The notes below the pieces were generated by a model. It made no database searches. It was not told the DNA's origin and saw only the letters and a list, made by a program, of their open reading frames with translations. The translations under genes and the position numbers were made by a program. Shown piece by piece: positions 54,036 to 61,635 of a stretch of 64,000 bases of DNA (positions within the stretch are counted from its first letter, which is position 1; each line of letters opens with the position of its first letter). This stretch comes from JANMDS01 sp031430575 (lineage in GTDB: Bacteria > Pseudomonadota > Gammaproteobacteria > Burkholderiales > Casimicrobiaceae): positions 124,001 through 188,000 of the forward strand of contig JANPBT010000062.1 of NCBI GenBank assembly GCA_031430575.1, read 5' to 3'.

Positions 54036-54827
54036 TTAAAAAGTGATGATTTCTACAATTGGTGTGGGATCTTTGCGGATTTCCAATCCTTGGCCTTTCG
54101 TTGTCAACCAATCAAAGGCCTGATCTAGGCTATCGAACTTTAGTACCGCATGAAAGCCGCCGGCTACTTCTTTGATTCCCATCGGGACTGTTAAATGGGC
54201 TTGGCAAGCCTCAAGTGCAGCAAAATCATTTTTGTGCGTTATCTTGAAAGCGTTCAATGCGGCCTGGTCTGCAAAGTAGCGCGCGTAGTTATAGCTTTTA
54301 GGTAACTGGTCATAAACCGCTTTGTGTTTTTCTTTGTAGTCGAAGTTGTCCGCTGCGGACAGCCCTTGTGTACGACTTGTACTCAAAGTCCATTCAAACG
54401 GGATTTTCTCGATTTTGGATTTGATTGGCTGACTGTCAATTCGCCAAGCGCAATACTGCGCTCCTGAATCTACTAAAGATGCTCGGTGCCGACCCTTCCC
54501 AGCTGCGTCGCCGCCGCCGCCGTTGCCACCGGTTTGATTTGCGCCATCCACGTCGTCGTAGCGGGTATTGATAAATGCGCGGGTGTCCCCATCCTCTTCA
54601 AATGATTTATTGCGCGATAGGTTTCGAAAGTGGATGTGAGCGTCTAGAAAGGGGCCACTCCAATTTACCTTCCTTAAGTCGTCAACTAACCCCGCCGCTA
54701 AATACGCCACACCACTGCTATAACCGTTAACCTGAGATTTGATCCTCTTAACCGCTTCGGTATTATTTCTATCGGTTGAGGGACCGCTGAATCCCATTGC
54801 TACAAAGCATTGCATTTTGAGTATCAT
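54036..54827 (-). CDS. Protein of unknown function, first gene of the trypsin-like cluster
   Basis: 263 residues, no signal peptide or membrane helix. It contains a Gly-rich low-complexity stretch (GANQTGGNGGGGDAAGKG) and a tail of alternating charge (LTTKGQGLEIRKDPTPIVEI). Four conserved-looking aromatic segments (RYDDVDG, AQYCAWRID, YNYARYFADQAALN) do not match any family I know. It starts a tight leftward operon (3-base gap to the trypsin-like peptidase), so it may be a substrate, chaperone or regulator of it. An alternative start is M5. Confidence 0.6.
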   Translation of the reverse strand: MILKMQCFVAMGFSGPSTDRNNTEAVKRIKSQVNGYSSGVAYLAAGLVDDLRKVNWSGPFLDAHIHFRNLSRNKSFEEDGDTRAFINTRYDDVDGANQTGGNGGGGDAAGKGRHRASLVDSGAQYCAWRIDSQPIKSKIEKIPFEWTLSTSRTQGLSAADNFDYKEKHKAVYDQLPKSYNYARYFADQAALNAFKITHKNDFAALEACQAHLTVPMGIKEVAGGFHAVLKFDSLDQAFDWLTTKGQGLEIRKDPTPIVEIITF

Positions 54828-54963
54828 CGTTATTCCCCTTATTTGGTTTGAAATATAAAGTTGAAGTCTAGCCGCGTTACCGACTTTTAGACATCCCCTA
54901 ATTTACGGTAGACACTCTATTTTCAGACGATTCCTCGAATTTTTTGAAACTGACGTGCGGCAG

Positions 54964-54977
54964 TACCTGCGGCGCAG
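54964..54977 (+). repeat. Dispersed 14-mer repeat, copy 31 (forward)
   Basis: Exact copy between the accessory cluster and the M50 protease gene; the first copy after 4.6 kb without one. Confidence 0.95.
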
Positions 54978-55044
54978 ATTTCGGCCAAAAACACCCGTTT
55001 TCGCGATAAATCCCCCCATGCCCCCGCAAAGGTAAACTCCCACC

Positions 55045-55674
55045 ATGACTGAAGACTTTATCTACAAACTCGCGGTAAACGCGATTCCTTTCCTTTTAGC
55101 CATTACCTTGCATGAGGCCGCGCATGGTTATGCGGCGAAGCGCTTTGGCGATCGCACTGCCGAGATGATGGGGCGGCTGACGCTGAACCCGGCGAAGCAT
55201 ATCGATCCGATCGGGACGCTTTTGATCCCGGCGCTAACGCTTTTGGCGGGTGGTTTTTTCTTCGGCTGGGCAAAAGCGGTGCCGGTGAATACCAATAATC
55301 TGCGCAATGCCAAGACCGATATGATTTGGGTGGCGGCGGCGGGCCCGGCGAGCAATTTTGTGCAAGCAATTGTTTGGGCATTCATCTGGAAATTTGCTGC
55401 GGGCGCCGATTCCAGCGCGTTGGTGGCGATTGCGGGCGCGGGAATCGCTTGGAACGTGGGCTTGATGGTTTTGAATCTGTTGCCCATTTTGCCGCTCGAT
55501 GGCGGGCGCATTTTGGCGGGGCTGTTGCCGCGCGATTTATCCAATGCGTTTAGCCGTTTGGAGCCTTACGGCATGTTTATCGTATTGGGGCTGGCGCTCA
55601 CCCATATGCTCACGCCCATTTTGATGCCGATGCAGAACGCGATGATTATGTTTCTGCGTAGCCTCATTTCCTAG
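55045..55674 (+). CDS. Site-2 protease family (M50) membrane metalloprotease
   Basis: 209 residues, about five membrane segments. The zinc motif is TLHEAAHGYAAKRFGD (about residues 21-36) and the third ligand lies in NLLPILPLDGGRILAG (about 147-162). This is the short soluble-free form lacking PDZ and CBS domains, common next to trpS and scpA in betaproteobacteria. Substrate unknown. Confidence 0.9.
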   Translation: MTEDFIYKLAVNAIPFLLAITLHEAAHGYAAKRFGDRTAEMMGRLTLNPAKHIDPIGTLLIPALTLLAGGFFFGWAKAVPVNTNNLRNAKTDMIWVAAAGPASNFVQAIVWAFIWKFAAGADSSALVAIAGAGIAWNVGLMVLNLLPILPLDGGRILAGLLPRDLSNAFSRLEPYGMFIVLGLALTHMLTPILMPMQNAMIMFLRSLIS

Positions 55675-55704
55675 TGATCTATCGCTAAAGCAAAAGAAGA
55701 AAAA

Positions 55705-56907
55705 ATGTTCGAAGAACGTGTTTTGTCCGGCATGCGCGCAACGGGGCGCATGCATTTGGGCCACTATCATGGCGCGCTTAAAAATTGGGTGCGTTTGCAG
55801 TCTGAGTATGAGTGCTTTTATTTCGTTGCCGATTGGCATGCGCTCACCAGCCACTACGATGATCCGCGCATTATCGAGCGCTCCACTTTCGAGATGGTGG
55901 CCGATTGGCTGGCCTGCGGGCTTGACCCCGCGCAAGCGACGATTTTCATTCAATCGCAAGTGCCGGAGCATGCTGAGCTGACCGTGCTTTTGGGGATGAT
56001 TACGCCCTTGGGTTGGTTAGAGCGCGTGCCAACCTATAAAGAGCAGCAAGAAAATTTAAGGGAAAAAGATTTAACGACCTACGGCTTTTTGGGCTACCCG
56101 CTCATGCAAGGCGCAGATATTTTGATTTACCGCGCGCAGCATGTGCCGGTGGGCGAAGATCAAGTCTCGCATCTGGAGCTCACGCGCGAGCTGGCGCGGC
56201 GCTTTAATCATATTTATGGTCGCGAGCCTGATTTTGAAGAAAAAGCCCAAGAATCGGTTAAGAAATTGGGCGGCAAATTAGGCAAAAAATACGACGAACT
56301 GCGCCGCAGGTATCAAGAGAAAGGCGATGAAGAGGCGCTTCAATCGGCGCGCGATTTGCTCAATGAGAGCCCGAGCTTGGCGCAAGGTGATCGCGAGCGA
56401 TTATTTGGCTATATCGAGGGATCGCGCCGCATTATTTTGGCCGAGCCTCAGGCACTATTGAGTGCGACTTCGAAGCTGCTTGGCCTTGATGGCCGCAAGA
56501 TGAGCAAGAGCTACGGCAATGGGCTTTATCTGCGCGATACGCCGGAAGAAGTGACCCAAAAAATTCGCAAGATGCCCACCGATCCGGCGCGCATTCGGCG
56601 CACTGATCCGGGCGATCCCGAGAAATGCCCGGTCTGGAATCTGCATCAGGTTTACTCGACCACTGAGACCAAAAGCTGGGTGGTTGCGGGCTGTAAGAGT
56701 GCGGGCATTGGCTGCTTGGAGTGCAAGCAGCTTGTCATTGATGCGATCAACGCCGAGCTGATGCCCATCCGCGAGCGGGCCGCGCAATATGATGCTGACC
56801 CTTCGCTGGTGCGCAATATCTTGGCAGATGGCTGCGAGCGGGCTCAAAAAATCGCGCGCGAGACGATGCGGGACGTTCGCGAAGCGATGGGTTTAGCCAA
56901 ATTATGA
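55705..56907 (+). CDS. trpS: Tryptophan-tRNA ligase
   Basis: 400 residues, with the proteobacterial insertion after the catalytic core. GMRATGRMHLGHYHGALKNW carries the HIGH-type motif (about 8-27), and DGRKMSKSYGNGL the KMSKS loop. An exact repeat copy reads YDELRRRYQEKGD, a region where many TrpS proteins naturally have a similar peptide; so the repeat here arose by base changes, not by insertion. Its stop overlaps the scpA ATG (ATGA). Confidence 0.95.
   Translation: MFEERVLSGMRATGRMHLGHYHGALKNWVRLQSEYECFYFVADWHALTSHYDDPRIIERSTFEMVADWLACGLDPAQATIFIQSQVPEHAELTVLLGMITPLGWLERVPTYKEQQENLREKDLTTYGFLGYPLMQGADILIYRAQHVPVGEDQVSHLELTRELARRFNHIYGREPDFEEKAQESVKKLGGKLGKKYDELRRRYQEKGDEEALQSARDLLNESPSLAQGDRERLFGYIEGSRRIILAEPQALLSATSKLLGLDGRKMSKSYGNGLYLRDTPEEVTQKIRKMPTDPARIRRTDPGDPEKCPVWNLHQVYSTTETKSWVVAGCKSAGIGCLECKQLVIDAINAELMPIRERAAQYDADPSLVRNILADGCERAQKIARETMRDVREAMGLAKL
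56299..56312 (-). repeat. Dispersed 14-mer repeat, copy 32 (reverse, in trpS)
   Basis: Exact copy, read ELRRRYQEK in the inserted domain of TrpS. Confidence 0.95.
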
Positions 56908-57851
56908 CCACCGAGGCCGCCAAATTGCCTGAATCTGCGCCGCAGGTATTAACTGCGGTCGCTGCGGACGCAGTTGCAGATTCGGTTGCAGCGACGTCTG
57001 CCGCGGCGGGCGTCGCTGCGAGCATACCTGCGGCGCAGATTGAGCCTCTTGAGCACGTTAAAGGCGGCGTGAAGGTTTACGGCCAGCCGATGACGGTGAT
57101 GCCCCACGATCTTTACATTCCGCCAGAAGCGCTCGCGGTATTTCTCGATGCCTTTGAAGGCCCGCTCGATTTGCTGCTTTACTTGATTCGCAAGCAAAAT
57201 CTAAATATTCTCGATATTCCGATGGCGGCGCTCACGCGCCAATATCTGGTTTACGTCGAAGAAATGCGCAAGACTCAATTCGAGCTGGCTGCGGAATATT
57301 TGCTGATGGCCGCGGTGCTTATTGAGATTAAATCTCGCTTGCTACTGCCTAAGCCCCCGGCGGCGGAGGGCGAGGAGCCAGAAGATCCGCGCGCTGAGCT
57401 GGTGCGCCGCTTGATGGAATATGAGCAAATGAAGGCGGCGGCGCGCAAAATCGATGAGCTGCCGCTGGTGGGGCGTGATTTTGAAGTGGTGCATGTCTGG
57501 TTTGAGCGCAATGCCGCGACGCGCATGCCCAATGTGTTCCCAGACGATTTAAAGCGGGCTTGGGCCACGCTTTTGGCGCAGGCCAAGCTCAATAAACACC
57601 ACCTGATTAGCCAAGAGTCGGTCACGGTGCGCGATCAGATGACGAAGGTGCTTCGCAGACTTTCCGGCGGAGAGCATGTAGAATTCATCGAATTGTTTGA
57701 AAAAAACGCGAGCATATCAGTGGTAGTGACCACTTTTATCGCCATCTTGGAGATGGCGCGCGAGCAAATGATCGAAATTGCGCAGGCCGAGTCCTTCGCG
57801 CCCATATATGTGAAATTAGCGACCGTGTCCGCACTGGTTGCAGACAATTAG
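56904..57851 (+). CDS. scpA: Segregation and condensation protein A
   Basis: Kleisin subunit of the SMC-ScpAB condensin. 315 residues. The family core starts near LAVFLDAFEGPLDLLLYLIR (about residue 77) and ends in the winged-helix domain after FIAILEMAREQMIEIAQAE. The first 60 residues are an Ala-rich extension that includes two facing exact repeat copies reading ESAPQVLTA and SIPAAQIEPLE. Overlaps trpS by 4 bases. Confidence 0.93.
   Translation: MTTEAAKLPESAPQVLTAVAADAVADSVAATSAAAGVAASIPAAQIEPLEHVKGGVKVYGQPMTVMPHDLYIPPEALAVFLDAFEGPLDLLLYLIRKQNLNILDIPMAALTRQYLVYVEEMRKTQFELAAEYLLMAAVLIEIKSRLLLPKPPAAEGEEPEDPRAELVRRLMEYEQMKAAARKIDELPLVGRDFEVVHVWFERNAATRMPNVFPDDLKRAWATLLAQAKLNKHHLISQESVTVRDQMTKVLRRLSGGEHVEFIELFEKNASISVVVTTFIAILEMAREQMIEIAQAESFAPIYVKLATVSALVADN
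56935..56948 (-). repeat. Dispersed 14-mer repeat, copy 33 (reverse, in scpA)
   Basis: Exact copy, read ESAPQVL in the N-terminal extension of ScpA. Confidence 0.95.
57025..57038 (+). repeat. Dispersed 14-mer repeat, copy 34 (forward, in scpA)
   Basis: Exact copy, read SIPAAQIE. With copy 33 it could form a hairpin in the scpA mRNA with a 76-base loop. Confidence 0.95.
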
Positions 57852-57889
57852 GCATGCGTTTGTGCCTGATCCCAGCGCTGCAGTGGCAA

Positions 57890-57903
57890 TACCTGCGGCG
57901 CAG
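57890..57903 (+). repeat. Dispersed 14-mer repeat, copy 35 (forward)
   Basis: Exact copy in the 123-base gap between scpA and scpB. Confidence 0.95.
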
Positions 57904-57974
57904 ATTTGACCTAAATCGACTTAATTCATACTGAAAAAAGCCATTTTTCCGTGACCTGCGCGATGGAGTAATGC

Positions 57975-58814
57975 GTGCCAGACGAGCAAGACCCTAAAAC
58001 TGATAATTTTCCTGTGACCGTTCCTGCGAGCGCGGCAGAGCCTCCTCTAACGACGCCTGATTCAGACGCGCTCACGGTAACGTCCGATGCCGGACAAGAC
58101 TTGCCAACCGCCGTCGAGATGGATATTGGGCTGGCCAAGCGGGTGTTGGAAGCGGCATTGCTGACTAGCCGAGAGGCGCTGCCGATTGATGCATTGGTGC
58201 GGCTTTTTGATCCGCCGATTCCGTCTGATACCGTGCGTGCGCTCGTTGAGGCCGTAAAAAGCGATTGGTCCGGCCGGGGCGTTGAGCTGATTTTGGTGGC
58301 GACGGGCTATCGCTTTCAAGCGAAAACCGAGATGCAAAGCTATATCGATCGGCTTGAGCCTGAAAAAACTCCACGCTACTCGCGCTCGATCATGGAGACT
58401 TTGGCCATCGTGGCCTACCGGCAGCCCACCACGCGCGGCGAGATTGAAGCCATACGCGGGGTCGCGGTTTCGTCGCATGTGATTAAAGCGCTTGAGGATC
58501 GTGAGTGGGTCGAAGTGATCGGCCATAAAGAAACGCCGGGTCGCCCCGCGCTTTACGCGACGACCAAGCGCTTTTTGAATGATCTCGGGTTGCGCTCGCT
58601 TTCTGAGCTGCCAGCTTTGGCCGATTTGGACGAGCATCCCGCGTTGGAATTACCGGGCGTGCCCAATGAGCCGCCATTTCCGCAACAAGCCCGGCTCGAT
58701 ACCGAGAGCGGTGATGGTCAAACCCTTTTAGAAATGCCGATCCCTACGGCGCAACCTGAACAGCAAACACATGACGATGGACACGAATCAAGAGTCCCCC
58801 CCACCCTCCATTAA
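57975..58814 (+). CDS. scpB: Segregation and condensation protein B
   Basis: Second accessory subunit of SMC-ScpAB. 279 residues from a GTG start at 57975. Winged-helix core from AKRVLEAALLTSREALPIDA, then MQSYIDRLEPEKTPRYSRSI, METLAIVAYRQPTTRGEIEAIRG, and GRPALYATTKRFLNDLGL. Both termini are long, acidic and of low complexity. Its last 44 bases overlap the start of rluB, suggesting coupling. Confidence 0.92.
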   Translation: MPDEQDPKTDNFPVTVPASAAEPPLTTPDSDALTVTSDAGQDLPTAVEMDIGLAKRVLEAALLTSREALPIDALVRLFDPPIPSDTVRALVEAVKSDWSGRGVELILVATGYRFQAKTEMQSYIDRLEPEKTPRYSRSIMETLAIVAYRQPTTRGEIEAIRGVAVSSHVIKALEDREWVEVIGHKETPGRPALYATTKRFLNDLGLRSLSELPALADLDEHPALELPGVPNEPPFPQQARLDTESGDGQTLLEMPIPTAQPEQQTHDDGHESRVPPTLH

Positions 58815-60522
58815 CAGTGGCGGCGACGGCGACGGCGCGGGCGATGCTGGGGGCGGCGCTGCCGCTGGCAATCGCGGCAACGGTGGTGGTGACGATCGCA
58901 AACCGCGCCGTGGCCTGCGGAGACGACCCGGTGGCCGTCGCGTGGGCGGCGAGAAGCGTCCGCCACGCGATCCTGCCGCAGCCGGAGACGCCCCCCCAAC
59001 TCATGCGAGTGCTGATGGTGCTGAAGGCGGCGAATCTGCGCCGCAGGTATTGATCGAAGGCGCGGCAGACGAAGGCGGGCAGGCCGCAAAAACTGCGAAA
59101 CCACGCAATCAAAATCAGAATAGAAATCAGAACCAAAACCAGACTCAAAATCAAAATCGTCGTGGTCGCGGCCCGAAAGTAGATCGCGCGCAAAACCCTG
59201 ACGGCGTCCCCGATCCTGAAGGTAAGCAGCGCCTGCATAAAGCGCTCGCGCAAACCGGCTTAGGCTCGCGCCGCGCGATGGAAACGCTCATCGCCGAGGG
59301 GCAAGTGGAGATTAATGGCGAGACCGCGCAGGTCGGCCAATCGGTGCAGCCCGGCGATCGCGTGCACGTCAAGCGGCGCAAAGTGAATGTGAAATTCACG
59401 GATGAAAAGCCGCGGGTGATGATCTATCACAAAAATACCGGCGAGATCGTCAGCCGCGATGACCCGGAAGGGCGGCCTACCGTTTTTCAAAGCCTAAAAG
59501 CACCGGATCACGGTAAATGGGTCGCCGTCGGGCGCTTGGATTTCAATAGCGAAGGCTTGCTGCTTTTTACGACTTACGGTGAGTTAGCCAACCGGCTGAT
59601 GCACCCGAGCTACCAAATTGTGCGCGAATATTCGGTGCGTATTTTGGGAGAGCTCACGCCCGAGCAAGAAGATCAATTGATCGACGGCATTGAGCTTGAA
59701 GATGGCCCTGCGCGCGCGCTTTCACTGGATGTGGAAGGCGGCGAGGGCGCAAATCGTTGGTATCGGATCACGCTGCAAGAAGGGCGCAATCGGGAGGTGC
59801 GGCGCATGTTTGAAGCGCTGGGCATTACCGTGAGCCGACTCATTCGCACCAAATACGGCACCATCGCCATGCCGTCATGGCTAAAGCGCGGGCAATCCAA
59901 ATTACTCGATGAAGCCGAGACTTTTGAGCTGCTGACTTCAGTCGGTTTGCGCTCGAATTCACCACGGGCGCAGATCAAGCGCGCGATGAAAGGTGCACCT
60001 GGACCTACGCCCCAAATCGGCGTCATGCGCAATGCGCGTGAGCACGAGTTAGCGCGCGAAGGCCGACTAGGCGACGACCCAGCAACGCGCACGAATGCTG
60101 GCGGGCGCGGCCGGCGCAACGGCAAGCCGCGCGTTGATCCGCTGGCGACTTCGTTTGGCTTTGGCGGGCAAAAGCCTGCGGGTGGATTTAATCCTCGTAG
60201 CGGCGGCGGCAATGCCAACGGCAACGTTGCGGGTGGCGAGGCCAACGGCAATGTGATCCGTAAATTTCCAGGTAAGCAAGGTGTGCCCGGTAAGAAGCGC
60301 CGCAGCGGTGGTGCTGGTGCTGGTGGTAATACTGAGGCTAACGGTAATGTGATCGCATTTAACGGCCCCATGGGCGAGCCCGGTGCTCGGCGTGAAAATC
60401 AAGCGCCCGGCGCGCCGCCAAAGCCGCGCGGTAATCGTCGCACTGGGCGCGGCCCCAAAGGCCCGCCACGCGCGGGGACGACGCCTGGCATCGACTATGC
60501 GGGTCTGCCAAAAGACGAATAG
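58771..60522 (+). CDS. rluB: 23S rRNA pseudouridine-2605 synthase with long disordered tails
   Basis: 583 residues against about 290 for E. coli RluB. The core is central: an S4 domain (RLHKALAQTGLGSRRAMETL, about 152-172) and the catalytic domain with GRLDFNSEGLLLFT (catalytic Asp) and LQEGRNREVRRMFEALG. The first 150 residues are Gly/Arg-rich, with a repeat-encoded ESAPQVLIE and a Gln/Asn tract (about residues 111-130, NQNQN pattern). The last 170 residues are Gly/Asn/Arg-rich (NANGNVAGGEANGNV). The tails would be disordered and RNA-binding. Start ATG 58771 or 58777. Confidence 0.93.
   Translation: MTMDTNQESPPPSINSGGDGDGAGDAGGGAAAGNRGNGGGDDRKPRRGLRRRPGGRRVGGEKRPPRDPAAAGDAPPTHASADGAEGGESAPQVLIEGAADEGGQAAKTAKPRNQNQNRNQNQNQTQNQNRRGRGPKVDRAQNPDGVPDPEGKQRLHKALAQTGLGSRRAMETLIAEGQVEINGETAQVGQSVQPGDRVHVKRRKVNVKFTDEKPRVMIYHKNTGEIVSRDDPEGRPTVFQSLKAPDHGKWVAVGRLDFNSEGLLLFTTYGELANRLMHPSYQIVREYSVRILGELTPEQEDQLIDGIELEDGPARALSLDVEGGEGANRWYRITLQEGRNREVRRMFEALGITVSRLIRTKYGTIAMPSWLKRGQSKLLDEAETFELLTSVGLRSNSPRAQIKRAMKGAPGPTPQIGVMRNAREHELAREGRLGDDPATRTNAGGRGRRNGKPRVDPLATSFGFGGQKPAGGFNPRSGGGNANGNVAGGEANGNVIRKFPGKQGVPGKKRRSGGAGAGGNTEANGNVIAFNGPMGEPGARRENQAPGAPPKPRGNRRTGRGPKGPPRAGTTPGIDYAGLPKDE
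59036..59049 (-). repeat. Dispersed 14-mer repeat, copy 36 (reverse, in rluB)
   Basis: Exact copy, read ESAPQVLIE in the disordered N-terminus of RluB; the last copy in the window. Confidence 0.95.
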
Positions 60523-60633
60523 TCTGCGGTTTCCGTGTGGTTGCGTAGTGCGACAAGCGCGCGTACACTCGACTAACAGGAATCAGCGGCTGCACCACGC
60601 GGCCGCTGCACATAAAGAGATCGCGAGTACTAC

Positions 60634-61635
60634 GTGGGCAAGAAAACGTTCGTCGATAGGCGGCTGATTGCATTGGGTCTGGTAAGCCTTAGTTTTGCTT
60701 TTTCCACGCACATCGCAACCGCGCAACCCGCCGCCATTAATGTCGGCATTATTTCTGCTGATTCTCCGGGCGAGGGTAAGGTTGCTTGGGATCCCGTATT
60801 GCAAGAGTTTTCGCGCATGCTTAATTTGCCGGTGCGAGGTTTCTACACTTCGACTTATTCTGGCGTGTTGCAGGCGGCCATTGATGGGCGGGTGCATATT
60901 GCGCGCATGTCTCCTCGGCTCGCACTCGATGCGATTACATCGGGAAAGCTCGAAGTTTTTGCGCAGCAAGCGTGGAGCGATGGCACGATTGGTTACAAAA
61001 GCCAAATTATCGTGCGCGAAGATTTGCCGATCCGCTCGTTGGACGAGATCGCGAAGGCTCCGGGTAAGTATCGCTACGGCCATAGCGAGCGCCAAAGCAC
61101 TTCCGGCTACGTCGTGCCCGAGCAGCTTTTTGCGCAACACAAAATTTCTGCACCCTTGCATTTCACGCGCATGCAGGAAGGCACCCACCAGTCCAATATG
61201 CTCGATGTCGCCAATGGTGAGCTCGATATTGCGGCGGTAAATTCCTCAAGAATGGAAAAATTTCGAAAGAAATTTCCAGATGAAGCGAAGCGATTGCGCG
61301 TGATTTGGGAATCACCACCGATCCCAGACGTCATGTGGGTTATTCGCAAAGATTTAGATGAACCGACTCGATTAGCGATAAAAAAAACCGTGATCGGGTA
61401 TGGCAAAGGGGCTCGCAGCAAAGAGCAACTCATCCATTTAAAAAAGATTTACGACCTGAAAGGATTTGTGCCCGCCTCTAACGCAACGCTCTGGCCGATG
61501 CTTGAGTGGTCGCGCTTAGCCGATCGTGGCACCGTTGAGCGGGCACAATATGCCAACGCCCAGGAGCGTACGAAGCGGCTGACCGAGGTTGATCGGATGT
61601 ACGCGGATATTGCCGTTGCGCTAGGATTACGCTAA
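60634..61635 (+). CDS. PhnD-like phosphate/phosphonate-type periplasmic binding protein 1
   Basis: 333 residues from a GTG start, with a signal peptide (ALGLVSLSFAFSTHIATAQ). PhnD-fold features: NVGIISADSPGEGKVAWDPV, GFYTSTYSGVLQAAIDGRVH, KYRYGHSERQSTSGYVVPEQ and GTHQSNMLDVANGELDIAAV. The conserved Ser-Thr-Ser-Gly loop that binds the ligand is present. Its stop overlaps the ATG of a paralogue. No PhnC/PhnE transporter genes follow, so it may feed a distant transporter or act as a sensor component. Confidence 0.85.
   Translation: MGKKTFVDRRLIALGLVSLSFAFSTHIATAQPAAINVGIISADSPGEGKVAWDPVLQEFSRMLNLPVRGFYTSTYSGVLQAAIDGRVHIARMSPRLALDAITSGKLEVFAQQAWSDGTIGYKSQIIVREDLPIRSLDEIAKAPGKYRYGHSERQSTSGYVVPEQLFAQHKISAPLHFTRMQEGTHQSNMLDVANGELDIAAVNSSRMEKFRKKFPDEAKRLRVIWESPPIPDVMWVIRKDLDEPTRLAIKKTVIGYGKGARSKEQLIHLKKIYDLKGFVPASNATLWPMLEWSRLADRGTVERAQYANAQERTKRLTEVDRMYADIAVALGLR

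Noticed and set aside
2675..59049. The dispersed repeat as a CRISPR, IS terminus or REP element
   Set aside because: Copies are single, unevenly spaced, lack spacers and partner transposase, and sit in frame in essential genes; no REP-type clustering or tyrosine transposase is seen.
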